Below are positions 35,169 through 48,390 of a stretch of 62,000 nucleotides of DNA, one piece after another (position 1 is the first letter of the stretch; every line of letters begins with the position of its first letter). Source of the DNA: Phoronis australis (taxonomy: Eukaryota > Phoronida > Phoronidae). Both the position numbers and the translations under genes were made by a program. The notes beneath the pieces are model-generated. The model made no database searches, had not been told where the DNA came from, and saw only the letters and a list, made by a program, of their open reading frames with translations. The stretch is taken from the NCBI GenBank assembly GCA_002633005.1, contig NMRA01000069.1, positions 363,740-425,739 of the forward strand. Direction: 5' to 3'.

Positions 35169-36179
35169 GCTCAAAACAGCAAGCTGTTTCTGTATGATCT
35201 TGTTTGAAGACAGTTTCGATGGCAGTGAAGTAAAATTTGAAAAATTAACACTGTTCAAGTTATAGTTAGCATTTATGCAATTTTGGCCAGTATCAGTTTT
35301 GCATGAAATTTGTGTACACTTCTAGAATCTAATATCCAGCCTGTGTGTACTAGTATTTGCCATGTTATTACCTGTTTAAGAGCATTATTTGCTTTAGGGT
35401 TGTGCTGAATGGAAAGGTCAGGAATTTAAATAATATCATAAATACCATGCCTTGTAGAAACAGTTAGGGTTTTGTTTTGTCTGCATGTTTTGGTCATGAC
35501 TTTTCCCCGGTTGAAAAACAAAGTTTCCCAATTTGGTTTTCCTGTTGTGTATTGCTTGTGTCATACTTGGCTATGAATTCTCTGATATTTCTCTCTCAGG
35601 TCAATTATATGCGTTTCCATATCCCCAAGCGATGATGTATATTTTCTGACTTGCTGTAGCATTTGCATAGTCTGTTTAGTCATACAACGTCTGCAATCTG
35701 GGTTTCAGATGAATTTTTGCTTTAAGCAGAAAGGAGCAAATTACTCGTCTCGGTTAGTTTCCCATTCTTTTCCTTGAAGGATGTTTACTACGTTTGCCTT
35801 ATCTGGAATGCAAAGTATGAAAAAGTCTTGATAAAAATCTCTAATTTTTATTTTCTACTGGACTGGTGTTTTCACATTAGCTTATAAATTTAATTTACTA
35901 GCAGTGAAAAGCAATGTTAATTCGAAGCCGAATTGTTTCCTTTCATGTTATATGGTCCCCTAGCTATAGTTTAAAGTGCCATTGGTAGTGGCTCCCTGAG
36001 TGACACTGATGGTTGAGATCAATGTGACTCATCTGTCTCATAGGAATAATAGGCTCTCTGTTCAGGGTGTCTCCGTNCTCTTCATTGTACAATGCTGTGG
36101 TTTACTTTGGGCCCACTTGACACTTGCTGTTTACCAGCAAGGCTGAAGTCAAAAATTAAGAATATGAGCACAGGCTCGG

Positions 36180-36370
36180 AAATCGCTTTCGCATTATATG
36201 CAGGTTCTCAATTGCTCCCTTGCATGCTGCCACTAGTATGACGGAGCTCAGAGGAGTAAGAAACACCTTTGTGCAATTGCTCGATTGTCAGCCAATTACG
36301 CCAGGAAATTGAACCCGGGTCTCCCAAACATGAGTCCCAGAGCTCAAACCACTTAGCCACACCTCTCCTC
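36180..36370 (-). repeat. tRNA-derived SINE-like sequence
   Basis: On the minus strand the head has an A-box match TGGCTAAGTGG and a B-box-like GGTTCAATTTCC with one extra base, in a unit of about 70 nt, followed by an unrelated body. Stem pairing is poor, so it is not a functional tRNA. Confidence 0.5.
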
Positions 36371-36552
36371 AAAAATCACTCTGCGTGCGTACCATTTCAA
36401 TAAGGTACTGGGTCAGTAATGCAAGTGTTTGTTTTTTAACTAATAATTGTCACGGAAGAAGATGAATAGTCCCAACACCCCAGTGCCAACTTGCATCTTG
36501 TCAAGTTCTTTGTAGACGTTAATTTACCAGCATAGTCAGAATCATCTGCACA

Positions 36553-36955
36553 TTTAAAGATGTATTTGCATGCTCCTAACTATACTAATGTATAGCAGTG
36601 CTATTTTAACATAACCTACGCTAAACAAAGTGCAGTTGTATTCACTGACAGCTTGTAAAATAATGTGACAACAAAAATTTCTGCAAATAGGTGACCTTTG
36701 CACCAATGATGTCCCCTGGGGGTTCACACATCTCGCATCATGCAGTAGTATTCCACGACACCACCTCACAATACTTACTGGACACGGTTCAGTGATTTGA
36801 TTTGTCGCAAGACATTTTCAATGCAAAACTCGTTCTTTAAAATGTTTGGCAACTTTCAAGTTACTTCATATTCACACCGTTGCTTTATGTTGTATTTTAA
36901 CTAATTTGTCGAATAAATCGCAGAGATAAGTAATTAGCATGGAAGTCCGCTTTAA
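36553..36955 (+). repeat. repeat family B, copy 2
   Basis: Starts TTAAAGATGTATTTGCATGC, with a single tandem unit, then shows the CTACGCTAAACAAAGTGCAG, GCAAATAGGTGACCTT and TACTTACTGGACACGGTT landmarks of the 15.4-15.9 kb copy. Confidence 0.7.
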
Positions 36956-36956
36956 A

Positions 36957-37355
36957 GTCTCGTTCACACATAGCTTACTCTAGAACAACTTGCACTAGTG
37001 AAACTTACCCTACTTTTAAGTGGACCGTCCACACACGCATATATTCAGTAACTAGGGAAAGGTGGAAGTTGTCGCTCTATTTGTTACAAAGGAACCTAAT
37101 GTGTGTACGGCAGTGCGCGGCGCGCAAACGAAAACGCATCTCTTTGGTAACCGCAGCTGACAATTACTTCCAGCTTGCCCCAGATTTGCAGCCTCACAAC
37201 GATTAGAAGTGGTGCAAGTTACTGTAGAACAAGTTACACCACCTCGATAAGGTGGAGTAAGTTGTCACAAGTGGGGCAAGTTGCAACCAGCCTCCAAACC
37301 TAGCGACAACTCGTTCCAGGAATAACTTGTTCTTGGGTAAGTCTGTGAGGACGGC
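36957..37355 (-). mobile_element. repeat family A, reverse copy
   Basis: Reverse complement of the 14.3 kb copy: TTCACACATAGCTTACTCTAG at the left, AACTCGTTCCAGGAATAACTTG and GTCTGTGAGGACGG at the right. It abuts the family B copy with one base between. Confidence 0.7.
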
Positions 37356-38329
37356 ACTTAAGCTGTGTTTGGACTAAGTAATTCATTCTATAGCTGTAAC
37401 TCTTACTGGTGTGCACTCATTACTGTTCACTGTTGGTGGTTTCTGTCTCTAGTTGGCAATGCTATGGCTTTCTGATTCACCATTCCGTTGTTTCCAAAGA
37501 GATTCGACAGTAGCGCCACCTACAAAGTTACTTTTACTTTAGTCTGCCGTTTTCCTACTGAGTGACAACGGTTACATACTCTTGCTAAACCACCCTCACA
37601 GTAGATTATTGCCTGGCAACACTTTTTGAAATGGGGTTTTAAGGGATTAAGGGTTTTAAGTGTTCAGACCCTGTTAAATGTTATTAACCCATTTGGTGAG
37701 AACAGGACACTAGTTTCCAGCGTAGTCAAAATCAAAAGGTGTTGGCGTAAACAGCACATTAGTTCTGTAGTGTTATCTCATAACATTACCAAAACTAATT
37801 ACGAGTCATTAGAATGCATTTTGTTATTGATGGTACTTGTACTTCAAAGCCAAGTTATGTTATTTTCTTCAATCAGCAAGCCAGTCCTGTGCTGCTATTA
37901 CACTCAACTAATTTGCATTTATGGAAATTTTATTGACCATTCCTCAGCTGATTGATTGCTAGTTTTCTTGTCATAATAGGTCTTAGTTGACGAGGAAGGT
38001 TGGAGGTCAAAGGTTGGATGTCAAAGTTTGGCAAATATTCTGCAGTCTTATGTGATGTGATAAAATTTTCGAGTCCAAAATAATAAATATATAAACAATT
38101 CCTGATCATGTTTTGAATGGCAATGCGTGAAACTAATATCCGAGAGTTTCCTAGGCATTCGATCAGTCATTTCTGAAATATGATGTTCTGATGTTAGCCA
38201 TGGCGGACATTTTTCTAGGGTCCTACATAACATTAAACTCTTAAGTTTTTAAAGTTAGAAGCAAGATTATATGCTTGTGTGAGTAAAGACTTCCTTAAAA
38301 GATACTTAGCAACAACTTAATGCTTTACC

Positions 38330-38600
38330 AGGTTCATGTTTTGTACCGAAGCTGCCATCAGGCAATATCTTGAAAATATTGTGACGTGGTGTTGGGGAGT
38401 AACACTGCACGATGTGGGCAAGATACGTCATTAGGGCAAAAGTCACTTATTTGCAGAATTATTTTGTTTTCACATTTACGAGTAGTCAGTGAGTACAACT
38501 GCACTTTGTTTAGCGTAGATGATGTTCAAATGGCATTGTCATTTAGTTCGTGCTATTCATTAGAATAGTTGGGAGCATGCCAATGAATATTTAAAATTTG
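38330..38600 (-). repeat. repeat family B, reverse copy
   Basis: Contains CTGCACTTTGTTTAGCGTAG and AGTCAGTGAGTACAACTGC, the reverse complement of family B landmarks, ending near GGGAGCATGCCAATG. Confidence 0.6.
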
Positions 38601-39904
38601 CTCAATGCCAGTTCGTCAGTACCTCATAACTAATGTGTGTGCGCCCGTCTGATAACAATAATCATACTCGTGGGATTGGTCATTACTTTTATGCAGCTAA
38701 TCTCTTTTATTAATTGAAAAATGAGCAACTCTGTTTTCTGAACCCAAGCGTGACGGTGCTCATGATAACTCTTACAAGCAAATAACACTACGTAGATCAG
38801 TAAGTGTGCATGAACACTTCACTAATTTTGCACAAAAAATAATTTGCCAAAAGTTTAAGTTCTCTATTTTTCAGAGGTTAACTTGCTGCAAATTATGGAA
38901 TCTTAATCAAATGTTGTTTCATGACATCTAGGCAGTACAAGCTAGCTAGCAATAGACAGGGGTTGTCTTAGTATTTGTTTCTGCAGAGAAATTTGACAAA
39001 ACATTCACTTGTCAATCAGACCATATGTGGTAAATAGGTGACTGATTGCCTACTTACAAATATCTGTATAGGTACATAACTGACACATGGAAATTTGAGC
39101 AATTAAGAACGATTAGTGGTTTGTGTAACCACTACTGAGCCGTTCAATTAAGATAAATTTACTTAGCCAGACTTTACTGTTTAAAGATCTGTCTTGAATT
39201 AAGTACTTCTTCCCTTATTGTTTAAAGTAAGAGGGTTAAATGACTTTCGCTTCGATTTTTGTGCAAAATAGTCTTAAATGGATTCGTAGAAGATTAGATA
39301 TCTCTCCGTTGGGGTTCTTGGAAGTTCCTAGGAACTGGCCTGAGCTTTCGTGGGTGAGTTTTAATCTGATATTTGTCTCGAGCAAAATTTCCCTGGGGTT
39401 GTACAAATCACCGACTACTTATCCACTAATTGCACTGGGATTTTTCCCATTTATCCTGACTTTTTGCCAAGTTAAGAGGTCTTTAGCACTGAAGTCTGCC
39501 CATCAATTATGTTTAACATAGTGTAGCATTGATAGGAACATCTCATTCATGCCATGCAATTTGCTTATAGTAGAACTTACCAAATTATTGTTTTTAATCA
39601 ACTTTTTCATTATTTTTAGCTAATTTGTTGTTTTGAATAATCAACACCGCTTTTGGCAGCCAATTCCCCTTCTCAATTTCCTCTTCTTGGGCTTGATATC
39701 CCACACATAGCAGGGCTCAACATTAACTTTTTAAGCCACTTGCCCTTTGGGCAAATAGTTGAAATTTTTACTTGCCCGAACAACAAATTCACTTGCCCCA
39801 AGTACAATCCCAAATAGTACCGTGCATGTGCACACCTAGGTAATGTGTTACCGTAGGGCTGCCTGTGCTGAGCCTGTCTTGTGTCGTGCATGCTATATAC
39901 ATGA

Positions 39905-40172
39905 ACTGCCAGTGGCGGATTTAGGGGGGCCAAGGGGGCCATGGCTCCCCCTGAAATTCTACCAGATACCATTTGGGAGTTCGGGTGCACGCAAGCAGGG
40001 GCTCATCAGGGGTGATATACAACACATAGGCCCTGAACAAACTGAACAAACCCCGTTTACCTTTTTTTTTTAGTCAACAGGTCCTCATTCGAGGCCTCTG
40101 CGTCCCCACAATTTAGCCTGGGCGTGCACATCTGCCGAAATTCTGGTTATTCCGTGCCCTGGATCCGCCCCT
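39905..40172. mobile_element. hAT-like short element
   Basis: CAGTGGCGGATTTAGGGGGG at the left and CCCTGGATCCGCCCCTGG at the right are roughly inverted. The interior is C-rich at first and then unrelated. Boundaries are approximate. Confidence 0.45.
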
Positions 40173-40781
40173 GGTTGCTATTTTTTAACGATTCTTCTTA
40201 TAGAAAAATTATAAGATGCGTCAAAACATTAAAGAGACAAATTAGAAGAGTAACTATGGTATCTGAACCATTGTCTCACGTTCACAGGCGCCGAAATGAG
40301 CTAGGACATGAACTCTAGACTCAGTGTATTCATTAGTTTATACGCCCTCATGCATTAAACTTTGCTTAACCTGAATTTGAATTTTTGCTATCCGTAAAAA
40401 TCTTGCAGTTTTGGTCATCGGTACCTTGTATTAAATTAAAATCAAATTTTAACAAATAATAATGCCCCATATACTTTTATTTATATAATAATTACATTTT
40501 TGAAAAATAGATGCGTAGGCCGCGAAAAAGTGACCGTTCAGAGCGACAATCCTGAAGACCGTATTCCTCTTCTTTCGGGAGTCGCCAGCGGGAGCCGAGA
40601 ATTCATAAGAATTTCCTTTGGAATTCCCCCTGAATAAATACCAGGCCTTTAAAACTGCTGTGTAGTGTAGAAAATATGTGGTCAATCATTCACTTTTTAG
40701 CTTTTGCGCTTATCTGTATGACTTACATCCGCCGACGAACGCGGTGCTTCCAGCTCGGTACATGGGTAAACGCCGGCAAAA

Positions 40782-40851
40782 NNNNNNNNNNNNNNNNNNN
40801 NNNNNNNNNNNNNNNNNNNNNNNNNNNNNNNNNNNNNNNNNNNNNNNNNNN
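40782..40851. other. assembly gap of 70 N
   Basis: Run of N between AACGCCGGCAAAA and TTTTTATTG; size is probably nominal. Confidence 0.95.
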
Positions 40852-41108
40852 TTTTTATTGACATAAACTCGATTTGAAGCTTTGATGTTGAGCTCTGCAC
40901 TGTGGTTTCCAATAAAAGCCAATTGGACATTTCAATGCAGTTTAATGGTGAACGTGAGGCAAAAATGTTAAGAACCCAGCGTATCGCATTTGTCTGCGGA
41001 TTTTTCCTTTGGCCTTCTAGATCCTACTAGTGCCTGGGACAAACAGATACATTGCATAAACAAACCCTGGATCATGTTTTGTGTCCCGTCGGAAGAAAAT
41101 TTAAATTC

Positions 41109-41365
41109 GAAAACATCTTCTGAAAACGCACAAAAAATTGTATTAGTAAAATCTACTGATTTTTAAGTGGTTTTAAAAAACAATCGGTAAACTCACCGAT
41201 TTTTGTCTCATTACTTTGATACGTGTTTCTCCCGAGAGGTTAGTACCTAACGTGAAGACGAGCACTCCAAATTGGAACGCTAAGTCCCGCGTGGTTGCGC
41301 TGCACGCGAAACAAGATGGCAGACGAACTTTGGAGCCTGACGAAAATAGGTAACCGGACGATACA
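41109..41365 (+). repeat. promoter/first-exon-like module, copy 2
   Basis: Partner of 1-250. The ATG context AACAAGATGGC is kept, with frame MADELWSLTKI and then GTAACC. It lies within the furin-like intron, in the same orientation as that gene. The sequence downstream of the donor-like site no longer matches copy 1. Confidence 0.45.
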
Positions 41366-44300
41366 CGGGCAATCGGGCAACCGTTAGTGTTGAGCCCTGC
41401 ATAGGCTCACTCGTATGTGGGCAGGATTGGGCCTTTCCGACTTTAGTTTGACCAATTAGATTTCCGTACGCTTCCTTCCTGTACATAGTATATTGAGTAT
41501 GTCCTTGAGGGTCTGGAGTGGCGACTTCGTGGCTACCTGGGATTTTTACCAGGTCACCAAACAAAATCTGATGTTACATGTCTACCTGCAGGTCGCCAAA
41601 TCGAGCCTGTTTTGAATAAAAATGTCTAATCAGTCGTATATGTTCAATTTCAAAGCAAATTTGTGTAAAGGATGAAATTTATTGTCAAAATTGCTGACTG
41701 ATGTTTGCGTTGGTTGGGCATTTTGTGGATAAATCATCTGCTGTTTGTGCCTGGATCTTGGCGTAGAAAAGAAACCAATGCTGGTAAATTTCTTGTGGGG
41801 TTTGCAACATTAGTTTTGTTCCGGCTGTGTGCTCTCGTGATGATTATCCCTTGGGCGAATTTTTGTAGAACTCCTTATGCGTTTAATTGCAGTGGGGAAA
41901 TGAAATTATAGATGAGAAACCCATGTCTTATGCCATACTTATGTCTGTAAATGATTAAAATGCTGTTACATGGTGGTTCTATCTAATAAGAAGTAATATT
42001 TAACTCATCAGTCAATTAGTAGCATTCTTATGGCAAAAATGTGAGGACATGAAGTTTTTGCCCTAACTGTTTGTCTTGCTGCCCAGGTCTTGTCCTGCTA
42101 TAGTCTAAAAATTTCCCTAATGGGGTACAATTTTCATTGGTCTCATTAGCATCAAAATTCGAAAAATTATGTGTTCGGAATTGCATACTGAGAGATGTGT
42201 TTAGAGATGTTATCACACAAAAGTTCTCTCAATTTGACCGTGCTCTACCCCTCACTTTTAACTTAAACATCCGAGCGGAGAAATTTGTTGCCTTACTTTT
42301 CCCAACAAGTGACACTGTCACCCGAGATTGCTGGTATTTGTTAGGTTGTTATGATTCTTAAGGTCATCTTCAGGTCAAGTAATATTCCGCCACAATCCTT
42401 TTATATTTACTGGTTTCTACGGAGACACTCAGGGGCCCATTGTCAGGGTACAGTGTTCAAATGAAGTGGCAGCTGTCGTGAATCCTGTAGGCTATTGATC
42501 TCTTTTCCCATGTGTCCTCCCATAGACCAGTCGAATGATCTCTCCTTCACTGAATGATCAATACCTTTCTTCTCGTCTACACCATGTGCTGTCGTCCATT
42601 TATTGGGCCAAACAATACCTGCATCGAACCATCTCCTTTGAGCCCGTACTTTCTATGGTAACGAAAAACAAGCTAAAATAATAGAAAACTGAAGGCTTTC
42701 TTCTAATCTAACAAAATTCTTTGCTAACGTCTTAATCTGACTTTGCTCTGTCTTCTGGTGTCATCCTGATGATCCTAATAGTTATTGGTTGTTATGGGAA
42801 TGTAGTTGCCTGTGTTATAGAGTGTTTATTGGGAAAATAGCTCTGGGTTCTTCATCTAGTTTATATCCCAGCTATAAATTGTCTGGTAGAATTCTGCAAT
42901 AAGACTCGCATGGGCAGTCCCAAGGAAGTATACATATTTGATTTGTAGCTATCAATCTAAACAATTTCTTCATCTTTGAAGGAGTTTTTTCTGCATTTTT
43001 ATTCGAAGACTCACCCAAAGAGCGCAAGCACATTTCTTACGATGAACCTTATAGAGCTCTCATGACTTTCGCTCAGGTGTTTTTTGTGCACCGTGTGGTC
43101 TGTACATGTTTGATGGCCGACGAAAGGTGTTAGAACACTTGCAGTCTTTTCTGTTGGAAAGTCAACATTGATTGTTTTTATGACTGGGAAAAACTTCTTG
43201 TGCTGAATAGGCCATATCATCTAACTTATGAAAAAGTGATTTAACTTCTATCCTAAAACACGATTACCGTATATGCTACGATTTGCAGTTTTAAAGACGG
43301 TACACTTCAAGCAGTTGTTATTTTGTTATTTTGTGAATCTTTAAATCCAGCAATAACCATTTGGTCTGGGCGGTACTACACAAAAATATCTTTCTTCTTA
43401 CCCGTATATTTGTTGAGTTTCCGCCAACATTAATATTGCCGAGCCAAAATACGCAACATCCTGCATCCTTTTGCATATCTTTCCACCTGTTAATGACGGT
43501 GCTGTTAAGGGTCACTTCACCCCGCTTCAATAAGATCAGTGAAGCAAATGTCTATATAGGCTTGTGTGAAGTTAACAGTGCATCCTAAAAAATAACAAAA
43601 CCTGAAATATAGTTCAGCTGCGTTGAATAGTGCGTGATAGGTGGTTCTGTGGAGCCGTCACACTTTGGTACGTGTCGGATTGCGTCACACTTTGGTTTGT
43701 GTCGGATTGCTGTTTTTGAATCACGACCAAGGGTTTGACAGTGACCAAGCACACAGATAGTTCTAGATTGTTCTATCGTGCAATTACAATGTTTATTGCT
43801 GTGATCCTTACAGTAAACTATTGGATTTAGGTGTATGACAGCGATGAATTAATTTTCACAAGATTGTTATAAATAATGATAAAGTGGTCAATAAGCTGCC
43901 ATGGCCACCAATCTGAGGATGAAAGTTGACCTGTAGGCTCAAATGGCGCTCCATTGTGTAGTTATTGCTTACTTTCCATTGTATATCACACAGAAAGAAC
44001 ACAAGTTATAATCAATAACTGGACTATCATTGTACCTGCCTAATCACGGTTACCACAAAATAACAACTGACCTGTTGTCTGATTTGTTTATAAACCTGCT
44101 GCCTTTGTCTACATTGATTACGAGATTTTCCGAAAAATCAGTTTTGTGACGAGAGCCGTGCGATGTATTGGTTGTTCATAGAACACGATTTTATTCTAAA
44201 TTCTTTAAACAGAAGTTGCTATAGATTGTAAAATTTTCAAGATGACTTTGCACACTTGGATTTTGTTTTTGTGATGAATTGTTCCAAGTTATTGGAAGTG

Positions 44301-44388
44301 ATAGTGAGCTGGTTTTATTCTTTCAACGTTACAAAACTCGATGGGCATCCGAAGTAAAAATTTTGGCCAGTAAAAGCTTTGTTGGCCT

Positions 44389-44478
44389 GATGATCCACAA
44401 ATCAAGAATCCACATCTTGATGATCCACAAATCAAGAATCCACATCTTGATGATCCACAAATCAAGAATCCACATCTT
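44389..44478. repeat. perfect 30-bp tandem repeat, three units
   Basis: GATGATCCACAAATCAAGAA plus TCCACATCTT, three times without change. The perfect identity suggests recent expansion. Confidence 0.9.
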
Positions 44479-44904
44479 CTCATAAAACACTTGTTGATAA
44501 ATGTTCTCATAGCTCTATACGCAGTTCTCAGATATTTTATTGTTCCTATTTGTTTTTTAAACGTTTCCATGGTAACAGTCAGCTTTCACCTTCAACAGCT
44601 CCTGACGTTGCCTTGTCAACCCGCATTTCTGTATTAGCTGACAGAAGTCCATTTTCAAATGCTCTGCGAAAATCAATTTTCTAATTGGAGACTGTCGCCT
44701 AGATTATGTGTTACGGTATGAAAATAGTGTCATTTTCTAATGATATTCTTATGTGGGTGGTGATGCTGGAGTCGGGGAGTACGCACATCTTTGTTAGTAC
44801 TCGGATGCCGTCCACTTTTCTCATCTTACAAATTCTGGTGGACAAGCCGAACTGAGTTGATGAAGGCTCGCAACAATTTTAAGCAATTATTGGGCCTAAA
44901 TAAT

Positions 44905-45495
44905 CCGTGTGCTGGTTTTCAGTTCAATTTTCAATTTTAAATTGAAAAGAAACATGGAATATTGACTCAAAATTCAATATTCTATTTTCAGTCTAAAAAT
45001 GGAAAATGAATTTCGATATTTCATGTTCAATTTGTCATCTTACCACCGACGCTTTACAACAAACCACAGCGTTGCTTTTCTAAACACTATCCTGATTGGT
45101 TGAAATGTTTTGTTTTGTTTTCTTCCATCATCCGCTGTATAGGTGGTAAACAATCGTCCAGCGCAGACATTGTCAAATTCAGAGTTGTGTCCACTAAACC
45201 TCACAATTTGCTTTACAGGTGACCTAATTGATTGACGCGTGGGTGGACCTTAAGTTATGTTAGACGCATTTTGATTAGCTGTCTGTCAGCCAATTGCACA
45301 CGTATCATAAAATATTGAACGCCGATTTCCAATTTCATGGTTTAGTTGAGAATGGAAAATTGAACCATGAAATATTGACCATCATTTCATGGTTCAATTG
45401 AGAATGCAAACTTGAACCATGAAATATTGACAATTACTTCGTGTTTCATTTTTCAATTTCAAATCGAAAATTGAACTGGAAACCAGCACACAGAC
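44905..45495. mobile_element. inverted-repeat element with possible 10-bp target duplication
   Basis: The left end GTGTGCTGGTTTTCAGTTCA is mirrored by the right end (TGAACTGGAAACCAGCACAC), and pairing continues inward for about 45 bases. The flanks read CCTAAATAAT (44895-44904) and CCTGAATAAT (45496-45505), nine of ten identical. A 9-10 bp duplication would fit a Mutator-type element. The interior has three ATTGAACCATGAAATATTGA units. Confidence 0.6.
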
Positions 45496-45812
45496 CCTGA
45501 ATAATAGTTATCACTTCATTTTCTACAAAATTATCTGCTACTTTTTCAAGAGCCACTTGGCTACAAATAAACTTTACCTTGTTTGGTGACCTTTGTACTG
45601 ATAATAAAGTATAATACTCTTGAACTCCATTTTTGTTAAGAATATCGGCATTCCATTTTACATTGCGCTAAGTGGGAAAATCAGCCCAATTGCCTTGTAA
45701 GTGATTTGTGAAGTCCTGAATTGATGAGGAGAAAGGCTTGTGTAGACTATACTAGTACAGCTGAATGAAGCATGCGGTACTCTGCCATTTTGTTTGGGTA
45801 TTAACATTAGAA

Positions 45813-45905
45813 TACGGATATTGCCAATCGGATACCGATACTGTTAATCCAATACTAGTGCTTGTTCAATACTGATATTCATTGGATACAGATACCAAAT
45901 ACCAT
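45813..45905. repeat. degenerate GGATAC repeat
   Basis: Multiple spaced variants of GGATACCGATACTG and CCAATACTAG; low-order repeat of unknown type. Confidence 0.35.
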
Positions 45906-47359
45906 TACTAAAACAAACTTAAACATTTTCTGTAATTGGAGGCCAATCTGGAAGTGATTATGGCCAGGTCGGCAAGCCACAACTTTTCAAAAAGTTGAAA
46001 AATTTTAAGTTGATGCGAGTGGGCGGGTGCTTTTTTCTTTTGGTAGTGAGGTGAAGGTTTCTAAATCAGTTGACACGAATACCAGAACCAACTGTGTTTT
46101 TTGGCTTTTTAGTTTATTTTTGTGTGTGAAAGCATTATTTACGCGTTGGATGATTTTCAGAACTCAAAAATTATGACAGCAATAAATTAAGGTTCATACA
46201 TGGTTTGTCACATGACACAGACTGAAGGAAAATAAAGCCTGCCACACATTGAATCAGGCACAGTTTCATTTTTCAGGGTTTCGATTACTTCACTGCATGC
46301 TTTTCGTTTCTATACCACACAGTGTTTTGTACATTACCTGCACTGGGACGTAGTGTGCAATGTTACCTTTATTCATCAGATAACGTTCAAGCTCAACTGT
46401 GATATACACTGGAGTGGACATGAATGACTACATACCTTGATGATACTGAGGCATATTAGTCTCGGCTCATGTTGTGTATAGGTATGCAGGTCATCAGGCC
46501 AGCCTGATTGGCAGGGTTGATTCACAGTCTGCTATGTTCTATATAAGCTTGAAACATGTAACCCTCAAATTTAAATCCATATACCTATGTTTGAAATATT
46601 TTGGAGCCTTAGTTGTAATTTATCGGGGTTGGTATGATTTCTTAACGGGAACAAACTCTGTGCACATAAAAATAAGACTGCGTGTTTACGCCAGGTTGTT
46701 TTAAATATCTGTTTTTAATCATTGTAACATTTTAGAAATAGTTTTTCAACATGGTCAGTCCTTGCCCAATCGCATGTTATCAAATGCTGGTTGCTTCAGT
46801 TAAATTGCCTTCGCAATCAATATTTGAGGCTCATTTGGAGTTCATTGAATGATGGGGACTAATTCTATCCATTCATAAATTCAATCAACTCATTGATCAA
46901 TGTGATCACATGATTCCAGTATTTTCACACTAATAGAGATGATGTTCAGAGCAGCCTAATGGCCCTTTCTCACTAATGGGGATGGTGTTTAGGGTAGAGT
47001 TGGTCGATGGGAATTCTCAGATTCGCTCTTGGTTCAACGTCAGAGCACAAGTTATCTTCAGGGTGAACAAGTGGGTTTATCAGCGAAGTGTCGAAGTGGC
47101 GACATTTTAGTTCAGTGTCATTGAAGTTATTGGCATTTGAAACTGTCAACAAAAGCACTTGTTGCGTTAAAAAGAAGTGATTATATTTTGTTGAAATATC
47201 CATCCTTCTACTTCTAGCGGTTCATTTCGATTATCCAGCTACCTGCTTGAATCTCCATTATTGACCTTTGTACTTACGGTATAACTTCTTAAAAATCTTT
47301 TAAAATTGCAGTAACCACCTTGTGATAACTTAGCTCCCACTTAGCCTGTCCTAAATTGT

Positions 47360-47700
47360 ACAACTGGGTTGTAAAACTGTACCGTCAATTATGACATAAT
47401 TCAAAACTACACAATTCTTCATTCATCACAACTAAAACTGAACTGTTAATTGTGACATAATTCAAAACTACACAATTCTGCCATTCATCACAACTAAAAC
47501 TGTACTGTCAATTGTGACATAATTCAAAAATACACAATTTTGCATTCATTACAACAAACTGTACTGTTCATTGTGACATTCAAAACTGTATAAGTCTGTG
47601 TCCATCACAACTAAAACTGTACTGTTAACTGTGACAAAACTCTCAAATGTTCACACCCTGTCCACTCATCACAACTAAACCTGTCCACTCACCACAACTA
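47360..47700. repeat. minisatellite of about 55-75 bp units, copy 1
   Basis: Units of the form ACTGTACTGTTAATTGTGAC + ATAATTCAAAACTACACAAT + TCTGCATTCATCACAACTAA repeat five or so times with variation. Confidence 0.75.
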
Positions 47701-48389
47701 AAACTATACTGTTTAATAGTCCTTAATTTTCAGACTTAGTTTTTACATTCATCTACTAAACCTACACTGCTTGCTATAATGGAACTATCAAAGGCAGTCA
47801 CAAATTTATCTTAACTGTATCCTCTCTTCTGAGTATGTCACACAGCCGCCAAAACTTTTACTATTACATTGAGGGTCCAATATGGGGCATCTGTAAAATT
47901 TTGTTTTGTTTTGTTTTCTTTTTCTTCATAAATCATACACATTGCAAAGTAATAATGCTTTGCCATATCCAGGTTATGAACCACAGCTACCAACACAAAT
48001 ATTTTGGATAATGGGGAATTCACAGCAATGTTAAAAACTCTTAAAAAATGAAGAGAACGTGCCGTTTTGGCAATTATTTTTGTCCAAAATTTTTTTGCGT
48101 CCTTGTACTTAAAGCCCTACTCAGTGCTGGTCAAGTTGAACAGTAACTTCAAACTCAAATCAGGTTTGTATTTATGAATCTTTTCATTGAAGGAATCTTT
48201 GAACCTCATTCAGGTGATGTGTAGTGTTGTGTTAAAAGCACCTACTCCGAGCTTCAATGAACGAACACAGGATTACCACAATGATAGTTTTTAAAGATGG
48301 CGCTAGTGTTTTCAAAGATGTTGCCATGGCTTTGGCAATTAAAAACACCCAATGCTGTCAATTAGGTAGTGGTAAGTATGCCACCTAAA
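47433..48389. repeat. tandem near-identical block, first copy (probable haplotype duplicate)
   Basis: 957 bases nearly identical to 48391-49520, joined by a single N at 48390. The first copy ends GTATGCCACCTAAA and so does the second. The only large difference is extra minisatellite units in the second copy (about 173 bp). Confidence 0.8.
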
Positions 48390-48390
48390 N

